NCBI RefSeq assembly: GCF_016591975.1
Contig: NZ_AP024169.1
Location: 4,785,001-4,849,000, forward strand
DNA: 64,000 bases
Source of the DNA: Anaeromicropila herbilytica
Lineage (GTDB): Bacteria > Bacillota > Clostridia > Lachnospirales > Lachnospiraceae
Direction: 5' to 3'
The notes under the pieces were generated by a model that ran no database searches, was not told where the DNA came from, and was given only the letters and a program-made list of their open reading frames with translations. Each line of letters starts with the position of its first letter. Position 1 is the stretch's first letter. Of this stretch, positions 1 to 9,716 are shown in pieces. Made by a program: the position numbers and the translations under genes.

Positions 1-552
1 CTCGCTATACTATCTATGCTATGTATGACTGCTCTCACATTGTTGGGATGTAGCAAAATCGGTTCTACTGCAAAAGAAGCCCCTTTCAAAACACAAACAA
101 TTGAAATTGATAAATATCAATTTGAAATACCAGATACCTGGAAGAGAGTTGAAGACCCTAATATCAATTCCGCTCTTTATATTTTCACTCCTGAAAATGC
201 TGACCTTACTAAGAACTCATCCAATGTTGCAATAACAATAATCCCAAAAACTGATAAGTCTCCTACTATGGAACAATTAAAATCCTCAACAGCTGGTTTA
301 GAGAAGCAAATTAAAGGCGTTTTTAAAGATGCTAAAGATTTTAAGTTTGATGAGTTATCTGTTCCAAGTGGAAAAGTATTTACATTAAGCTACAGCGTCC
401 AATTTGGAGATATTACAATGGTTCAAACTCAATATTATATTCTTATGGACAATCAAACTGTTGTCATTACATCAACAGATATTGGAGATGGTGTATCCCC
501 TTCACCAATTGAAGTGATTAACCATATGGCTGAATCCTTTAAAGAGAAATAG
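1..552 (+). CDS. Lipoprotein, DcrB/PsbP-like fold (5' end cut off by window)
   Basis: The frame is open to the first base of the window, and the residues before the first ATG (position 16) are hydrophobic (LAILS). The gene therefore starts upstream and only its signal-peptide end is seen. A lipobox LLGC places the lipidated cysteine about 12 residues after that ATG. The mature part contains a segment of the type 'EIPDTWKRVED' followed by beta-strand-rich sequence, which recalls the DcrB/PsbP-like lipoproteins of Firmicutes. That family call is a weak recognition. The protein should sit on the outer face of the membrane. Its function is unknown. A hairpin terminator follows the stop. Confidence 0.6.
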   Translation, partial: LAILSMLCMTALTLLGCSKIGSTAKEAPFKTQTIEIDKYQFEIPDTWKRVEDPNINSALYIFTPENADLTKNSSNVAITIIPKTDKSPTMEQLKSSTAGLEKQIKGVFKDAKDFKFDELSVPSGKVFTLSYSVQFGDITMVQTQYYILMDNQTVVITSTDIGDGVSPSPIEVINHMAESFKEK

Positions 553-572
553 TTTTATTTATAAGCAAAATT

Positions 573-596
573 AAGGTGTTGCATCAGCAACACCTT
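573..596. terminator. Hairpin terminator between convergent genes
   Basis: A perfect 10-bp inverted repeat (AAGGTGTTGC / GCAACACCTT) with a 4-base loop lies between the convergent lipoprotein and yvyF-like genes. The flanks are T/A-rich but lack a long uninterrupted T run, so termination strength is uncertain. It could serve both strands. Confidence 0.6.
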
Positions 597-649
597 TAAT
601 AATATCTTTAATATTTATTATATTATATTTTTATTATCTTTTATATTCT

Positions 650-1063
650 CTATCTTTTGTTTTTATTATCTTGAAAACGCAATTTCGATAGTGGATTTTC
701 CACATAAGCTAAATCGCTTTCTTTTCCAGAGTAGGTACCTTGTAGATTATTGATTAATTTAGCCTTACATTCCTTGCAATATCGCCCAGTTTTAATCTCT
801 TTACCACAAGAATCACACTGAATTGTAATTGTTGACTCTTCAGTAAACGCCAATCTTTCTTCTCTTATCCATGCTTTTATCTGGTTAACTGATACTTCCA
901 TCTCCTCAGATACTTGGTAAAGGCTAACACCAGGATTTTCACGAATATATTCTTTCACTTCAATGAATTTTTCATCTAATTTTTTTACACATTCAGGACA
1001 TAATCTAGGTCCACTCGTGTAACTATAAAGTTTTCCACAATCCCTACAATTTAATATCTCCAT
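650..1063 (-). CDS. YvyF-like zinc-ribbon protein with helix-turn-helix-like middle
   Basis: 137 residues. An N-terminal CxxC...CxxC knuckle (CRDCG, CPEC) and a C-terminal pair (CDSCG, CKEC) flank a middle stretch (ISLYQ-type, 'VSLYQVSEEMEVSVNQIKAWI') that resembles a helix-turn-helix. This layout is that of the flagellar-operon protein YvyF/TIGR03826, whose role is poorly defined and which is often annotated as a MerR-like regulator. The start is set at the ATG giving MEIL: AAGAGGTG lies 6 bases upstream, whereas the longer frame would begin at a GTG inside that Shine-Dalgarno sequence. No flagellar operon is visible next to it. It stands alone between the lipoprotein and recQ. Confidence 0.7.
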   Translation of the reverse strand: MEILNCRDCGKLYSYTSGPRLCPECVKKLDEKFIEVKEYIRENPGVSLYQVSEEMEVSVNQIKAWIREERLAFTEESTITIQCDSCGKEIKTGRYCKECKAKLINNLQGTYSGKESDLAYVENPLSKLRFQDNKNKR

Positions 1064-1325
1064 ATAATTCACCTCTTATTATCTTTCTGCATTGAATCAT
1101 TATATTATTACATTTTTCAGTATTTCCTATGTAAATTCTAAATGTACAAATAAAGATAGCTCCCCGGTTAGTCATGCCTTTCGACATATATCGACTATTC
1201 CAATTATAGTTTAGCATATTTTGCAATATATATCAATATTATAGTAAATTCACTCTATCATTCAAAATCAATTACTTTAATTTATCCTTTATAACTTAAA
1301 CTTCTCTATAATAGCTTTTACTATA

Positions 1326-3581
1326 TTATAGCTCAAACTTGTTTATCTTAGTTTTTAATTTAATAATAACAGCTTTAATGGTACGGTAAGTTACTTTCTC
1401 ATCCACATGATCTTTTATATATCTCAGTCTTCCATCCCATTCATCTAAAAGAATTATGTTAATTATTTCAGTTTCATACTCTTTTTGTATGAAGTCATCA
1501 ATCAATATAGCTTCTCCTGATTCATACGCCTTAAGTAGGTTTTTCTCAACTGTTGAATCTTTTACTCCCAATATACTTGCTATTTCTTCTATTGTATTGT
1601 CTTCCTTATATAAGTGATAATATTTATGAAATACTTCTTCTACATTCCCTGAATTATTATCATTACAAATTTCATCAACATCCGAATTATCTCTAGGCAC
1701 TATTCTAGCTTCATTAAAACCATTTTGAATGTCATCCATCTTATAATTGGAATTGCTTTTAACTTTAATCTCTTCCTGTGCCTCTACATTCTTCTCTTCT
1801 TTCTTTTCTGGATTCTCATACTCCAGTAATACATCAAGAAATATTCTACCATATTTTATTCTTTTATTTTCTCCGACACCCTTTATTTCTCCTAATTCAT
1901 CTAATGTTTTTGGTTTTTGAATACTCATCTCAATTAATGTAGAGTCATGGAATATTACATATGGCGGGTACCCTTCCTTCTTGGCTATCTGAGATCTAAT
2001 CTCTTTTAATTTATTTAACAGACTGTTATCTGCATGAACTTTCTTTTCCTGTTTCGCTACTTGTATCGTTAATGATGTCTCATTTTTCAACAAGGGAATT
2101 GAAAGATTTGTTAATTTTAAGATTGGATATTGTTCCTCTGTCTTATATATATATCCATCCGCAATCAAACGATTCATCAACAAATCTAAATCATCTTTGG
2201 GATAATCTTTCATTAGTCCATAGGTTTTTAGTTCATTTAGATTGAATTTGAGAACTTTTTGATTTCTTGACCCCCTTAACGTATCTACTATAATACTTCT
2301 TCCAAACCTTTGACCAGAACGATGTATGCAAGACAATATCATCTGAGCTTGTATTGTAACATCTTTTTCTTCAACTTCTGTATTACATACACTACAATTA
2401 CCACAAGGCTCTGTCAATGAGTAATCCCCAAAGTATTCTAATATATACCTTCTCAAACATGTAGATGTATGACAGTAACTTTCCATAAGTTGAAGTTTCT
2501 TATACTCATGGCTTTTTAATTCTTCTGAAACATCACTTTCATCGATAAAATATTTTTGAATTGCAGTATCAGCTGCTGAATACAACAGTATACACACGCT
2601 GTTCTCACCGTCACGTCCCGCACGCCCTGCTTCTTGATAATAAGCTTCTAAATCTCTAGGCATATTATAATGGATAACATATCTGACATTGGATTTATCA
2701 ATCCCCATCCCAAATGCATTTGTAGCAATCATAACCTGTACGTTATCATATATAAAATCTTCTTGTGCTCTCATTCTATCTGCATCCGATAGCCCAGCAT
2801 GATATATTGAAACATTTATGTTGTGACCAGATAAATATTGATTCAATTTTTCCGCATCTTTTCTTGTTGCAGCATAGATAATTCCACTCTCATCTACATG
2901 ATTGGTTATATAATTTCGAATATATTGTTCCTTATTTTCATTAACAAACACTTTAAATTCAAGATTCTTTCGATCAAAACTTGTAATATATACTTCAGGA
3001 CTCTTAAGATCTAAAGAATGAACAATATCCTCCTTAACATTTGTTGTTGCAGTAGCTGTAAATGCAGCAACTGTTGGACGAATATGTAATTGATTAATAA
3101 ACTGCATTATTCTAGTATAACTCGGTCTAAAATCATGTCCCCATCTTGATACACAATGTGCCTCATCAATTACAACATTGCTAATCTCTATATTCATTTC
3201 ATTTATTGTCTTAAGAAAAGATTCGTTCTCCAAACGCTCAGGAGCAACATATATCATTTTATATCTCTTCTGATATATTCCTTGGATAATAAAAGAATAT
3301 TCAGCTCCTGATAATGAACTATTTAAATATGCAGATTCAATTCCAACACTATTAAGATAATCAACTTGATCTTTCATTAAAGAAATTAATGGCGATACAA
3401 CAAGAGTTATGCCCTTCGACAGAATAGCAGGTAGTTGATAACATAAAGATTTTCCAGCACCAGTTGGCATAATTCCTAAAACATCAGTACCTTCTAAGAT
3501 GTGTAAGATAATATCTTCTTGATTTTCTCGGAAATTATCATATCCAAAATATTTTTTTAAAGCTTCGTATAACTTGGTCAT
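1326..3581 (-). CDS. recQ: ATP-dependent DNA helicase RecQ
   Basis: 751 residues. Superfamily 2 helicase that unwinds DNA 3' to 5' in recombination and fork repair. Visible motifs are a Walker A TGAGKS (residues 40-45), a DEAH box (139-142) followed by CVSRWGHDFRPSY, and the helicase C domain with the arginine-finger motif (QEAGRAGRDG). After these come a four-cysteine zinc site of the RQC region (about 375-397), a winged helix and an HRDC-like segment (about 530-600). It is longer than the roughly 600-residue enterobacterial enzyme. The extra C-terminus (about 660-751) carries a helix-turn-helix-like repeat seen in many Firmicute RecQ proteins. AAGGAG precedes the ATG. Monocistronic as far as can be seen. 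Confidence 0.95.
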   Translation of the reverse strand: MTKLYEALKKYFGYDNFRENQEDIILHILEGTDVLGIMPTGAGKSLCYQLPAILSKGITLVVSPLISLMKDQVDYLNSVGIESAYLNSSLSGAEYSFIIQGIYQKRYKMIYVAPERLENESFLKTINEMNIEISNVVIDEAHCVSRWGHDFRPSYTRIMQFINQLHIRPTVAAFTATATTNVKEDIVHSLDLKSPEVYITSFDRKNLEFKVFVNENKEQYIRNYITNHVDESGIIYAATRKDAEKLNQYLSGHNINVSIYHAGLSDADRMRAQEDFIYDNVQVMIATNAFGMGIDKSNVRYVIHYNMPRDLEAYYQEAGRAGRDGENSVCILLYSAADTAIQKYFIDESDVSEELKSHEYKKLQLMESYCHTSTCLRRYILEYFGDYSLTEPCGNCSVCNTEVEEKDVTIQAQMILSCIHRSGQRFGRSIIVDTLRGSRNQKVLKFNLNELKTYGLMKDYPKDDLDLLMNRLIADGYIYKTEEQYPILKLTNLSIPLLKNETSLTIQVAKQEKKVHADNSLLNKLKEIRSQIAKKEGYPPYVIFHDSTLIEMSIQKPKTLDELGEIKGVGENKRIKYGRIFLDVLLEYENPEKKEEKNVEAQEEIKVKSNSNYKMDDIQNGFNEARIVPRDNSDVDEICNDNNSGNVEEVFHKYYHLYKEDNTIEEIASILGVKDSTVEKNLLKAYESGEAILIDDFIQKEYETEIINIILLDEWDGRLRYIKDHVDEKVTYRTIKAVIIKLKTKINKFEL

Positions 3582-3622
3582 TCCTTCTCCTTTATATTTT
3601 ATAAGAATTATAATTATATTGA

Positions 3623-3663
3623 GAAGTTATATTAGAATTAAGTAATGCACTTAATATAACTTC
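3623..3663 (-). other. Imperfect hairpin between recQ and the next gene
   Basis: An inverted repeat with a 9-bp outer stem (GAAGTTATA / TATAACTTC) and a 5-bp inner stem (TTAAG / CTTAA) lies after the small gene at 3797-4003 and before recQ. No T run follows on the minus strand, so it may be a weak terminator or a processing site. Confidence 0.3.
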
Positions 3664-3796
3664 CCAACATATTTGTACCTGTACTTATGCATACCTAATT
3701 AAATGTTTAATCCAAAACGAATAACATCAAATACCTAATTGTAAAATTAATAATCACAAATTAATAAGTCTGAAGTTGTTACACAGTTCTAGCTAA

Positions 3797-4003
3797 TTAA
3801 AACATCTTTTCATTATGAAGATCATTCACCACCTGTGTGATTCTATCTTTTGCTTCATAGCCTGTTGTTGACCCTTCAATGTACTCAACAATATTTTCTT
3901 TTTTATCCTCTGATAATGATACAAAATTAGTCATAGCCTTAAGATCCTGTGCCAACGACATACTAAAACCCACCGGTAAAGATCCTCGATCTGAAAAATT
4001 CAT
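3797..4003 (-). CDS. Small conserved protein of unknown function
   Basis: 68 residues starting MNFSDRGSLPVGFSMSLAQD. It is soluble and acidic/helical, with no cysteines and no signal peptide. The N-terminus (a 'LPVGF-MSLAQ...AM--F--L' pattern) resembles a family of 60-70 residue cytosolic proteins common in clostridia with no known function. The ATG is chosen because AAGGAGTG lies 6 bases upstream. The longer frame starts at a GTG within that ribosome binding site. It is separated from neighbours by about 200 bases on both sides, so it is probably its own unit. Confidence 0.65.
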   Translation of the reverse strand: MNFSDRGSLPVGFSMSLAQDLKAMTNFVSLSEDKKENIVEYIEGSTTGYEAKDRITQVVNDLHNEKMF

Positions 4004-4180
4004 AACTATCACTCCTTTTAGGCGTATTGATTTATAGGTAATCTAAAATTTAATATACGTAAGCTTTTTACAAACTTACATTCATCCTGTTTCATTGAAC
4101 TTATCTTTATAAGTCAACTAAGGATTTGCTTTATTAGTATCCACAATTTGCGCCTTTTTACATCAAGGATATTGAAATTT

Positions 4181-5071
4181 TTAATTATTAATTTCTGTTA
4201 TTATCCATTCGCCATCATCATTCAATTTAATCCAAATATTATACTTGCTATCTCCAATCCGAATTCCTTCTTCTGAACTATACATAAATTTAGAAAATGA
4301 GTTTGTTATGGTATTTCTAAGTCTCTTATTTAATACTTTATTTTTTTTAAATTGCTCCAAATTAATTATCTCCATATTTCTATTACCACGTACCTTCAAT
4401 GGATAAGCAATATATGTCATAAAGTCTTTTAACGATTTATTTGTAATGGCATCTATTATCTCCTGAACAAATCTTTCTGTTTTTGTATCATCCTCACCTA
4501 ATGTATATCTGTTGTCCAAATTACCCTCGCCAGTTATATAACTAAATCGCACCCTTATATTTGTTTTAGGACCATCTGCATAGTATTCGCCATAAATTTC
4601 ACCGTTTTGAGCATTATTAAGTATCATCAAAGTAGTGTTATCATTATCTTTCACAATAATATTATCATTCAAGATACTGCCAACTAATTTATACTCTTTT
4701 GTTTTATCTTTTCCAACATAATAAAGTGTTACGCCCTCGGAATCAACGTATATATCCATTATGATTCTTTCTCTTCCTATAAAACCTTCAAATATATTAT
4801 GAGTATTTTCTGGTATATCCTTAATATTGTTTATATTGGATAGGACTGTTTCTAAACTGTTATCATCAACTTTCTCTTTATCTTGATTAGAAACAGTATT
4901 GCTTTCTGACTCATCAGTACCATCCACTTTTTGATTAGTATTCTGAGATGACTTTTTATTTTCTTGTTTCCCATTTATCTTTTCACTATTGATATTATTG
5001 CATCCCATCAGTAGAATACATAATATCACCAGTGCTATACTCTTTATTCGTATTCTATCTAAATATTTCAC
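4181..5071 (-). CDS. Lipoprotein of unknown function
   Basis: About 296 residues. A type II signal peptide (VILCILLMGC) gives a lipidated cysteine near residue 24. A Lys/Asn/Ser/Glu-rich linker (to about residue 80) follows, then a beta-rich domain (about 90-200) and a C-terminal domain with alternating charged and aromatic residues (about 205-296, ending 'GEWIITEINN'), somewhat like SnoaL/DUF4878-type cystatin folds. No enzyme motif is visible. The start is a GTG giving VKYLDR, 8 bases after AAGGTGG. The frame extends four codons further to a GTG inside that Shine-Dalgarno. Likely tethered on the outer membrane face. Confidence 0.6.
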   Translation of the reverse strand: MKYLDRIRIKSIALVILCILLMGCNNINSEKINGKQENKKSSQNTNQKVDGTDESESNTVSNQDKEKVDDNSLETVLSNINNIKDIPENTHNIFEGFIGRERIIMDIYVDSEGVTLYYVGKDKTKEYKLVGSILNDNIIVKDNDNTTLMILNNAQNGEIYGEYYADGPKTNIRVRFSYITGEGNLDNRYTLGEDDTKTERFVQEIIDAITNKSLKDFMTYIAYPLKVRGNRNMEIINLEQFKKNKVLNKRLRNTITNSFSKFMYSSEEGIRIGDSKYNIWIKLNDDGEWIITEINN

Positions 5072-5373
5072 CTTAATTACCACCTTATATTTATAACTAA
5101 TTTATATTGTTCAATGCAAGACGAATCACATCTATCCCTTTTTATTTCTTTAAACCGACTAATAACTAAATATTTAGATGATTTAAAATATTTTCCATTA
5201 ATTTATTATAACATTATTGTATTGATAATCCTAGTGTCAAATCTTTTTAATAAATCGAAATTCTAGTAATAATATAAAAATTAAGCTCGAATTTCTCTAA
5301 TATATAACTATCAGATTCAGTAGCATGTTTTCTAACTTATACGCTATATATGGAACTCTTTTTCATGAACGCA
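5072..5373. other. Intergenic, no gene seen
   Basis: About 300 bases of AT-rich DNA between the lipoprotein gene start and the tuf terminator. It should contain the lipoprotein promoter. No convincing open frame or structured RNA was seen. Confidence 0.4.
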
Positions 5374-5408
5374 AAAAACCGCAATCTTATTAAAAGATTG
5401 CGGTTTTT
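5374..5408 (-). terminator. Intrinsic terminator of tuf / str operon
   Basis: A perfect 15-bp inverted repeat (AAAAACCGCAATCTT with its complement, 5-base loop) lies 15 bases beyond the tuf stop. The A run on the plus strand gives a run of six U in the minus-strand transcript. Confidence 0.93.
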
Positions 5409-5423
5409 ATATAGAAATATTAA

Positions 5424-6617
5424 CTATTTAATGATAGTTGCAACTCTACCTGAACCTACTGTTCTACCACCTTCACGGATTGCAAAGCTTAAACCTTGTT
5501 CCATAGCGATTGGGTGAATAAGTTCGATAGTCATTTCAATGTTATCACCAGGCATACACATTTCTACACCTTCTGGTAAGTTACATACACCAGTTACGTC
5601 AGTTGTTCTGAAGTAGAATTGTGGTCTGTAGTTGTTGAAGAAAGGAGTATGACGTCCACCTTCATCTTTAGTTAATACGTATACTTGTGCAGTAAATTTT
5701 GTATGGCAAGTAATTGAACCTGGTTTAGTTAATACTTGACCTCTTTCGATTTCTGTTCTTTGAACACCACGAAGAAGAGCACCGATGTTATCACCAGCTT
5801 GAGCTTCATCAAGAAGTTTTCTGAACATTTCGATACCTGTTACAACAACTTTACGAGTTTCTTCTTTGATACCAACGATTTCAACTTCTTCATTTACATG
5901 AAGAACACCACGTTCAACACGTCCTGTAGCAACAGTACCACGTCCAGTGATTGAGAATACGTCTTCGATTGGCATTAAGAAAGGTTGATCAGTTGCTCTC
6001 TTAGGATCTGGAATCCAGCTATCTACAGCATCAAATAATTCAAGGATTTTATCTCCCCATTCACTTGAAGGATCTTCAAGAGCTTTAAGAGCTGATCCTC
6101 TGATTACTGGAGTATCATCGCCTGGGAATTCATATTCGCTTAATAATTCTCTGATTTCCATTTCTACTAATTCAAGAAGTTCTTCATCATCAACCATATC
6201 ACATTTGTTCATGAATACAACGATGTAAGGAACACCTACTTGACGTGAAAGAAGGATGTGTTCTTTAGTTTGAGCCATAACACCATCAGTAGCAGCAACA
6301 ACAAGGATAGCACCATCCATTTGAGCAGCACCAGTGATCATGTTCTTAACGTAGTCAGCATGTCCTGGACAGTCTACGTGAGCGTAGTGTCTAGCTTTTG
6401 ATTCATATTCAACGTGAGCTGTAGAGATAGTGATACCTCTTTCTCTTTCTTCTGGAGCTTTATCGATATTTTCGAATGCAACAGCTTCACCAGTACCTAA
6501 TCTGTCATGAAGAGTTTTAGTGATTGCAGCTGTTAATGTTGTTTTACCATGGTCAACGTGACCGATTGTACCGATATTACAATGTGGTTTATTTCTTTCG
6601 AACTTAGCTTTAGCCAT
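5424..6617 (-). CDS. tuf: Elongation factor Tu
   Basis: 397 residues, the usual length. GTPase that carries aminoacyl-tRNA to the ribosome. G1 motif GHVDHGKT (19-26), DCPGH (G3) and NKCD (G4) are intact, followed by the two beta-barrel domains, with the conserved C-terminus GRTVGSGRVA. ATG follows AAAGGAGG. It is last in the rpsL-rpsG-fusA-tuf series. A sigma-A promoter in the 193-base gap after fusA suggests that tuf is also transcribed independently. A strong terminator follows. Confidence 0.99.
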   Translation of the reverse strand: MAKAKFERNKPHCNIGTIGHVDHGKTTLTAAITKTLHDRLGTGEAVAFENIDKAPEERERGITISTAHVEYESKARHYAHVDCPGHADYVKNMITGAAQMDGAILVVAATDGVMAQTKEHILLSRQVGVPYIVVFMNKCDMVDDEELLELVEMEIRELLSEYEFPGDDTPVIRGSALKALEDPSSEWGDKILELFDAVDSWIPDPKRATDQPFLMPIEDVFSITGRGTVATGRVERGVLHVNEEVEIVGIKEETRKVVVTGIEMFRKLLDEAQAGDNIGALLRGVQRTEIERGQVLTKPGSITCHTKFTAQVYVLTKDEGGRHTPFFNNYRPQFYFRTTDVTGVCNLPEGVEMCMPGDNIEMTIELIHPIAMEQGLSFAIREGGRTVGSGRVATIIK

Positions 6618-6642
6618 TTTAAAATGTCCTCCTTTAAATAAT

Positions 6643-6701
6643 GCCCCTAGGGCTATATTAATTTATATAACACTAGGGCTATTTACTATACCCCTAGTGT
6701 T
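6643..6701. repeat. CCCTAGG boxes in the tuf leader
   Basis: The 5' leader of tuf holds three related boxes: GCCCCTAGGGC (6643-6653, palindromic), then AACACTAGGG (6669-6678) and its exact complement CCCTAGTGTT (6692-6701), which can form a 10-bp stem with a 13-base loop. No U tract follows on the minus strand, so this is not a standard terminator. The boxes can pair in alternative ways. Confidence 0.5.
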
Positions 6702-6740
6702 TATAATAATCCATACATAAGATTATTACCCATATGCCTA

Positions 6741-6769
6741 ATTATATTTCATATTTGAAATATTTTCAA
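6741..6769 (-). promoter_or_regulatory. Sigma-A promoter of tuf
   Basis: On the minus strand TTGAAA, 17-base spacer, TATAAT, about 125 bases upstream of the tuf start and inside the fusA-tuf gap. Near-consensus hexamers and ideal spacing. Confidence 0.8.
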
Positions 6770-6810
6770 GCAAAAGTTATACAATCCTATAATTAATAGA
6801 ATAAAACGAA

Positions 6811-8931
6811 TTATTTACCAGTCTTTGCAGCGATTACTTTATCTTGAACTGATTTTGGAACTGGTTCATATTTATCAAAGAACATAGAATAACTTCCACG
6901 TCCTTGAGTCTTAGAACGTAAGTCTGTAGAGTATCCGAACATTTCAGATAGTGGAACGAAACCTCTTACAAGTTTACCACCACCGATATCATCCATACCT
7001 TCGATACGTCCACGACGTGAATTGATATCACCGATAACATCACCCATGTAATCTTCTGGTGTAGATACTTCAACTCTCATGATAGGCTCAAGTAATACTG
7101 CGCCTGCTTTTTGCATAGCTTCTTTGAATGCCATAGAACCAGCAATCTTGAAGGCCATTTCATTTGAATCGACATCATGGTAAGAACCATCATATACAGT
7201 AGCTTTTACACCAAGTACTGGGAATCCACCAAGGATACCAGCATGAGAAGCTTCTTCGATACCTGCACCAACTGCTGGGATATATTCTTTAGGAATAGCA
7301 CCACCAACAACTGTTGATACGAATTCGAATGTCTTTTCAGCATTTGCATCCATAGGCTCAAATTTAACTTTACAGTGTCCGTATTGACCACGACCACCAG
7401 ATTGTTTTGCATATTTACTATCAATATCAACTGCTTTTGTGAATGTTTCTTTATAAGCAACTTGAGGAGCACCTACATTTGCTTGGACTTTGAATTCACG
7501 TAAAAGTCTATCTACAATGATTTCAAGATGAAGTTCACCCATACCAGAAATGATTGTTTGACCAGTTTCTTGATTAGTAGATGTTCTGAATGTTGGATCT
7601 TCTTCTGCAAGTTTAGCTAACGCTTCACCCATCTTACCTTGAGATGCTTTATCTTTAGGTTCGATAGCTACGTCGATAACTGGTTCAGGGAATTCCATTG
7701 ATTCAAGAATAACTGGATGTTGTTCATCACAGATTGTATCACCAGTTGTTGTAAATTTAAAACCTACAGCAGCTGCGATATCTCCAGCGTATACTTTATC
7801 AAGTTCTTCTCTCTTATTTGCATGCATTTGAAGAATACGACCAACACGTTCTTTTTTATCTTTAGTAGCGTTTAATACATATGATCCTGAATTAATGCTA
7901 CCAGAGTAAACTCTAAAGAATGCTAACTTACCAACAAATGGGTCAGCCATGATTTTGAATGCTAATGCAGAGAAAGGTTCCTCATCAGATGCATGTCTTT
8001 CCATTGGATTACCATCTAAATCAGTACCTTGAATTGATGGAATGTCAGTTGGAGCTGGCATGTATTCAAGAACAGCATCAAGAAGTTTTTGAACACCTTT
8101 ATTTTTATATGCTGAACCGCATAAAACTGGGATGATTGTTACATTACAAGTAGCTTTTCTTAAAGCAGCTTTTAATTGTTCTGTTGATGGTTCTTCACCT
8201 TCAAGGTAAAGCATCATTAATTCATCATCAGTTTCACAGATCTTTTCGATCATGTCTGTTCTGTACATTTCTGCATCATCTTTCATGTCTTCAGGGATTG
8301 GTTCAATAGTAATATTTTCTCCCTTATCATCATTATAGATATATGCTTGCATTTCAAATAGGTCAATAACACCTTTAAATTCATCTTCTTTACCGATTGG
8401 TAATTGAAGAGGTACAGCGTTCTTACCAAGTCTTGTTTTGATTTGGTCTACAGCGCCATAGAAGTTCGCACCTAAGATATCCATCTTATTGATGAATGCC
8501 ATTCTTGGTACATTGTATGTGTCTGCTTGACGCCATACATTTTCTGATTGAGGTTCAACTCCACCTTTTGCACAGAAAACACCTACTGCACCATCAAGTA
8601 CACGTAGGGAACGTTCTACTTCAACTGTAAAGTCAACGTGTCCTGGAGTATCGATAATGTTGATACGATTTTCAAGAGCGCCATTCTTTTTCACAGCATG
8701 CTCTTGTAGAGTCCAGTGACAAGTTGTAGCCGCTGATGTGATTGTGATACCTCTTTCTTGTTCCTGCTCCATCCAGTCCATGGTTGCAGTACCTTCATGA
8801 GTATCACCGATTTTATAGTTAACACCAGTATAGTATAAGATACGTTCTGTAAGAGTAGTCTTACCAGCATCAATATGAGCCATAATACCAATGTTTCTAG
8901 TTCTCTCTAACGGATAATCTCTTCCAGCCAA
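6811..8931 (-). CDS. fusA: Elongation factor G
   Basis: 706 residues. GTPase that drives translocation. Visible parts are G1 AHIDAGKT (18-25), the switch region (ERGITITSAATT), DTPGH and NKMD, then domains II-V with the C-terminal 'GYSTDLRSKTQGRGSYSM' signature. The start is a TTG giving the usual (M)AGRDYPLERTRNIG terminus. AAAGGAGGG lies 7 bases upstream. The frame extends 13 codons further but only through the Shine-Dalgarno region, so that extension is not used. It lies between rpsG and tuf, as in most bacteria. Confidence 0.98.
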   Translation of the reverse strand: MAGRDYPLERTRNIGIMAHIDAGKTTLTERILYYTGVNYKIGDTHEGTATMDWMEQEQERGITITSAATTCHWTLQEHAVKKNGALENRINIIDTPGHVDFTVEVERSLRVLDGAVGVFCAKGGVEPQSENVWRQADTYNVPRMAFINKMDILGANFYGAVDQIKTRLGKNAVPLQLPIGKEDEFKGVIDLFEMQAYIYNDDKGENITIEPIPEDMKDDAEMYRTDMIEKICETDDELMMLYLEGEEPSTEQLKAALRKATCNVTIIPVLCGSAYKNKGVQKLLDAVLEYMPAPTDIPSIQGTDLDGNPMERHASDEEPFSALAFKIMADPFVGKLAFFRVYSGSINSGSYVLNATKDKKERVGRILQMHANKREELDKVYAGDIAAAVGFKFTTTGDTICDEQHPVILESMEFPEPVIDVAIEPKDKASQGKMGEALAKLAEEDPTFRTSTNQETGQTIISGMGELHLEIIVDRLLREFKVQANVGAPQVAYKETFTKAVDIDSKYAKQSGGRGQYGHCKVKFEPMDANAEKTFEFVSTVVGGAIPKEYIPAVGAGIEEASHAGILGGFPVLGVKATVYDGSYHDVDSNEMAFKIAGSMAFKEAMQKAGAVLLEPIMRVEVSTPEDYMGDVIGDINSRRGRIEGMDDIGGGKLVRGFVPLSEMFGYSTDLRSKTQGRGSYSMFFDKYEPVPKSVQDKVIAAKTGK

Positions 8932-8959
8932 GGATAATCCCTCCTTTTTAATTAATATG

Positions 8960-9012
8960 ATTAATCGCATAAGGAATCATAGCTACTCGCTACAACTGTT
9001 ATGCGAATTAAT
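8960..9012 (-). other. Leader hairpin upstream of fusA
   Basis: ATTAATCGCATAA (8960-8972) and TTATGCGAATTAAT (8999-9012) are complementary except for one bulged base, giving a stem over a 26-base loop in the rpsG-fusA gap. It could be an RNA processing or regulatory structure. There is no U tract. Confidence 0.4.
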
Positions 9013-9084
9013 CTACATATAAAATATAATTACACTTTTTTATCTTTTTATGCAATGTTTTGCAGATAAACTAGCAAATTGCTA

Positions 9085-9555
9085 TTACCATCTGTAATGA
9101 GCGAATGCTTTGTTTGCTTCTGCCATTTTGTGCATATCTTCTTTTTTCTTAACAGATGCTCCAGTGTTATTAGCAGCATCTAAAATTTCATTAGCAAGTT
9201 TTTCTTCCATTGTTTTTTCTCCTCTTTTACGAGAATACAATGTAATCCAACGTAGTGCTAATGCTTGACGTCTGTCAGCTCTTACTTCGATAGGTACTTG
9301 GTATGTTGCTCCACCGATACGTCTAGCTTTTACTTCAAGTACTGGCATGATATTATTCATAGCTTCTTCGAATACTTCGCTAGCTTCTTTTCCAGTCTTT
9401 TCAGCAATACGATCAAACGCTCCGTATACGATTTTTTGTGCAACACCTTTCTTACCGTCTAACATGATGTTATTGATAAGTTTAGTTACAACCTTAGTTT
9501 TGTAAATTGGATCTGCTAATACATCTCTTTTTTGTATATGTCCTTTACGTGGCAC
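9085..9555 (-). CDS. rpsG: 30S ribosomal protein S7
   Basis: 156 residues, the family length. Primary 16S rRNA-binding protein of the 30S head and, in other bacteria, the str-operon autoregulator. The sequence (PRKGHIQKRDVLADPIY..., ending KAFAHYRW) is typical throughout. The start is a GTG, because proteins of this family begin MPRKG and AAGGAGGG lies about 8 bases upstream. The frame continues nine codons upstream across that site. 161 bases separate it from rpsL. Confidence 0.98.
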   Translation of the reverse strand: MPRKGHIQKRDVLADPIYKTKVVTKLINNIMLDGKKGVAQKIVYGAFDRIAEKTGKEASEVFEEAMNNIMPVLEVKARRIGGATYQVPIEVRADRRQALALRWITLYSRKRGEKTMEEKLANEILDAANNTGASVKKKEDMHKMAEANKAFAHYRW

Positions 9556-9716
9556 GGTACTTCCCTCCTTATTAGAATACATGATTCTTGGGTACTCACA
9601 TGATTACTTGTGTTCGCGCTCAGCTTAATTTATATTGAACCTGCAACCTACAGGAAACTTAACTTATTAATCTGGCACATGAATCAAAATATCTGTGATA
9701 ATTTTTTAGATATTGA

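Noticed and set aside
1044..1226. Open frame upstream of and overlapping the yvyF-like gene
   Set aside because: No ribosome site, no family resemblance, overlaps the real gene start. Treated as chance.
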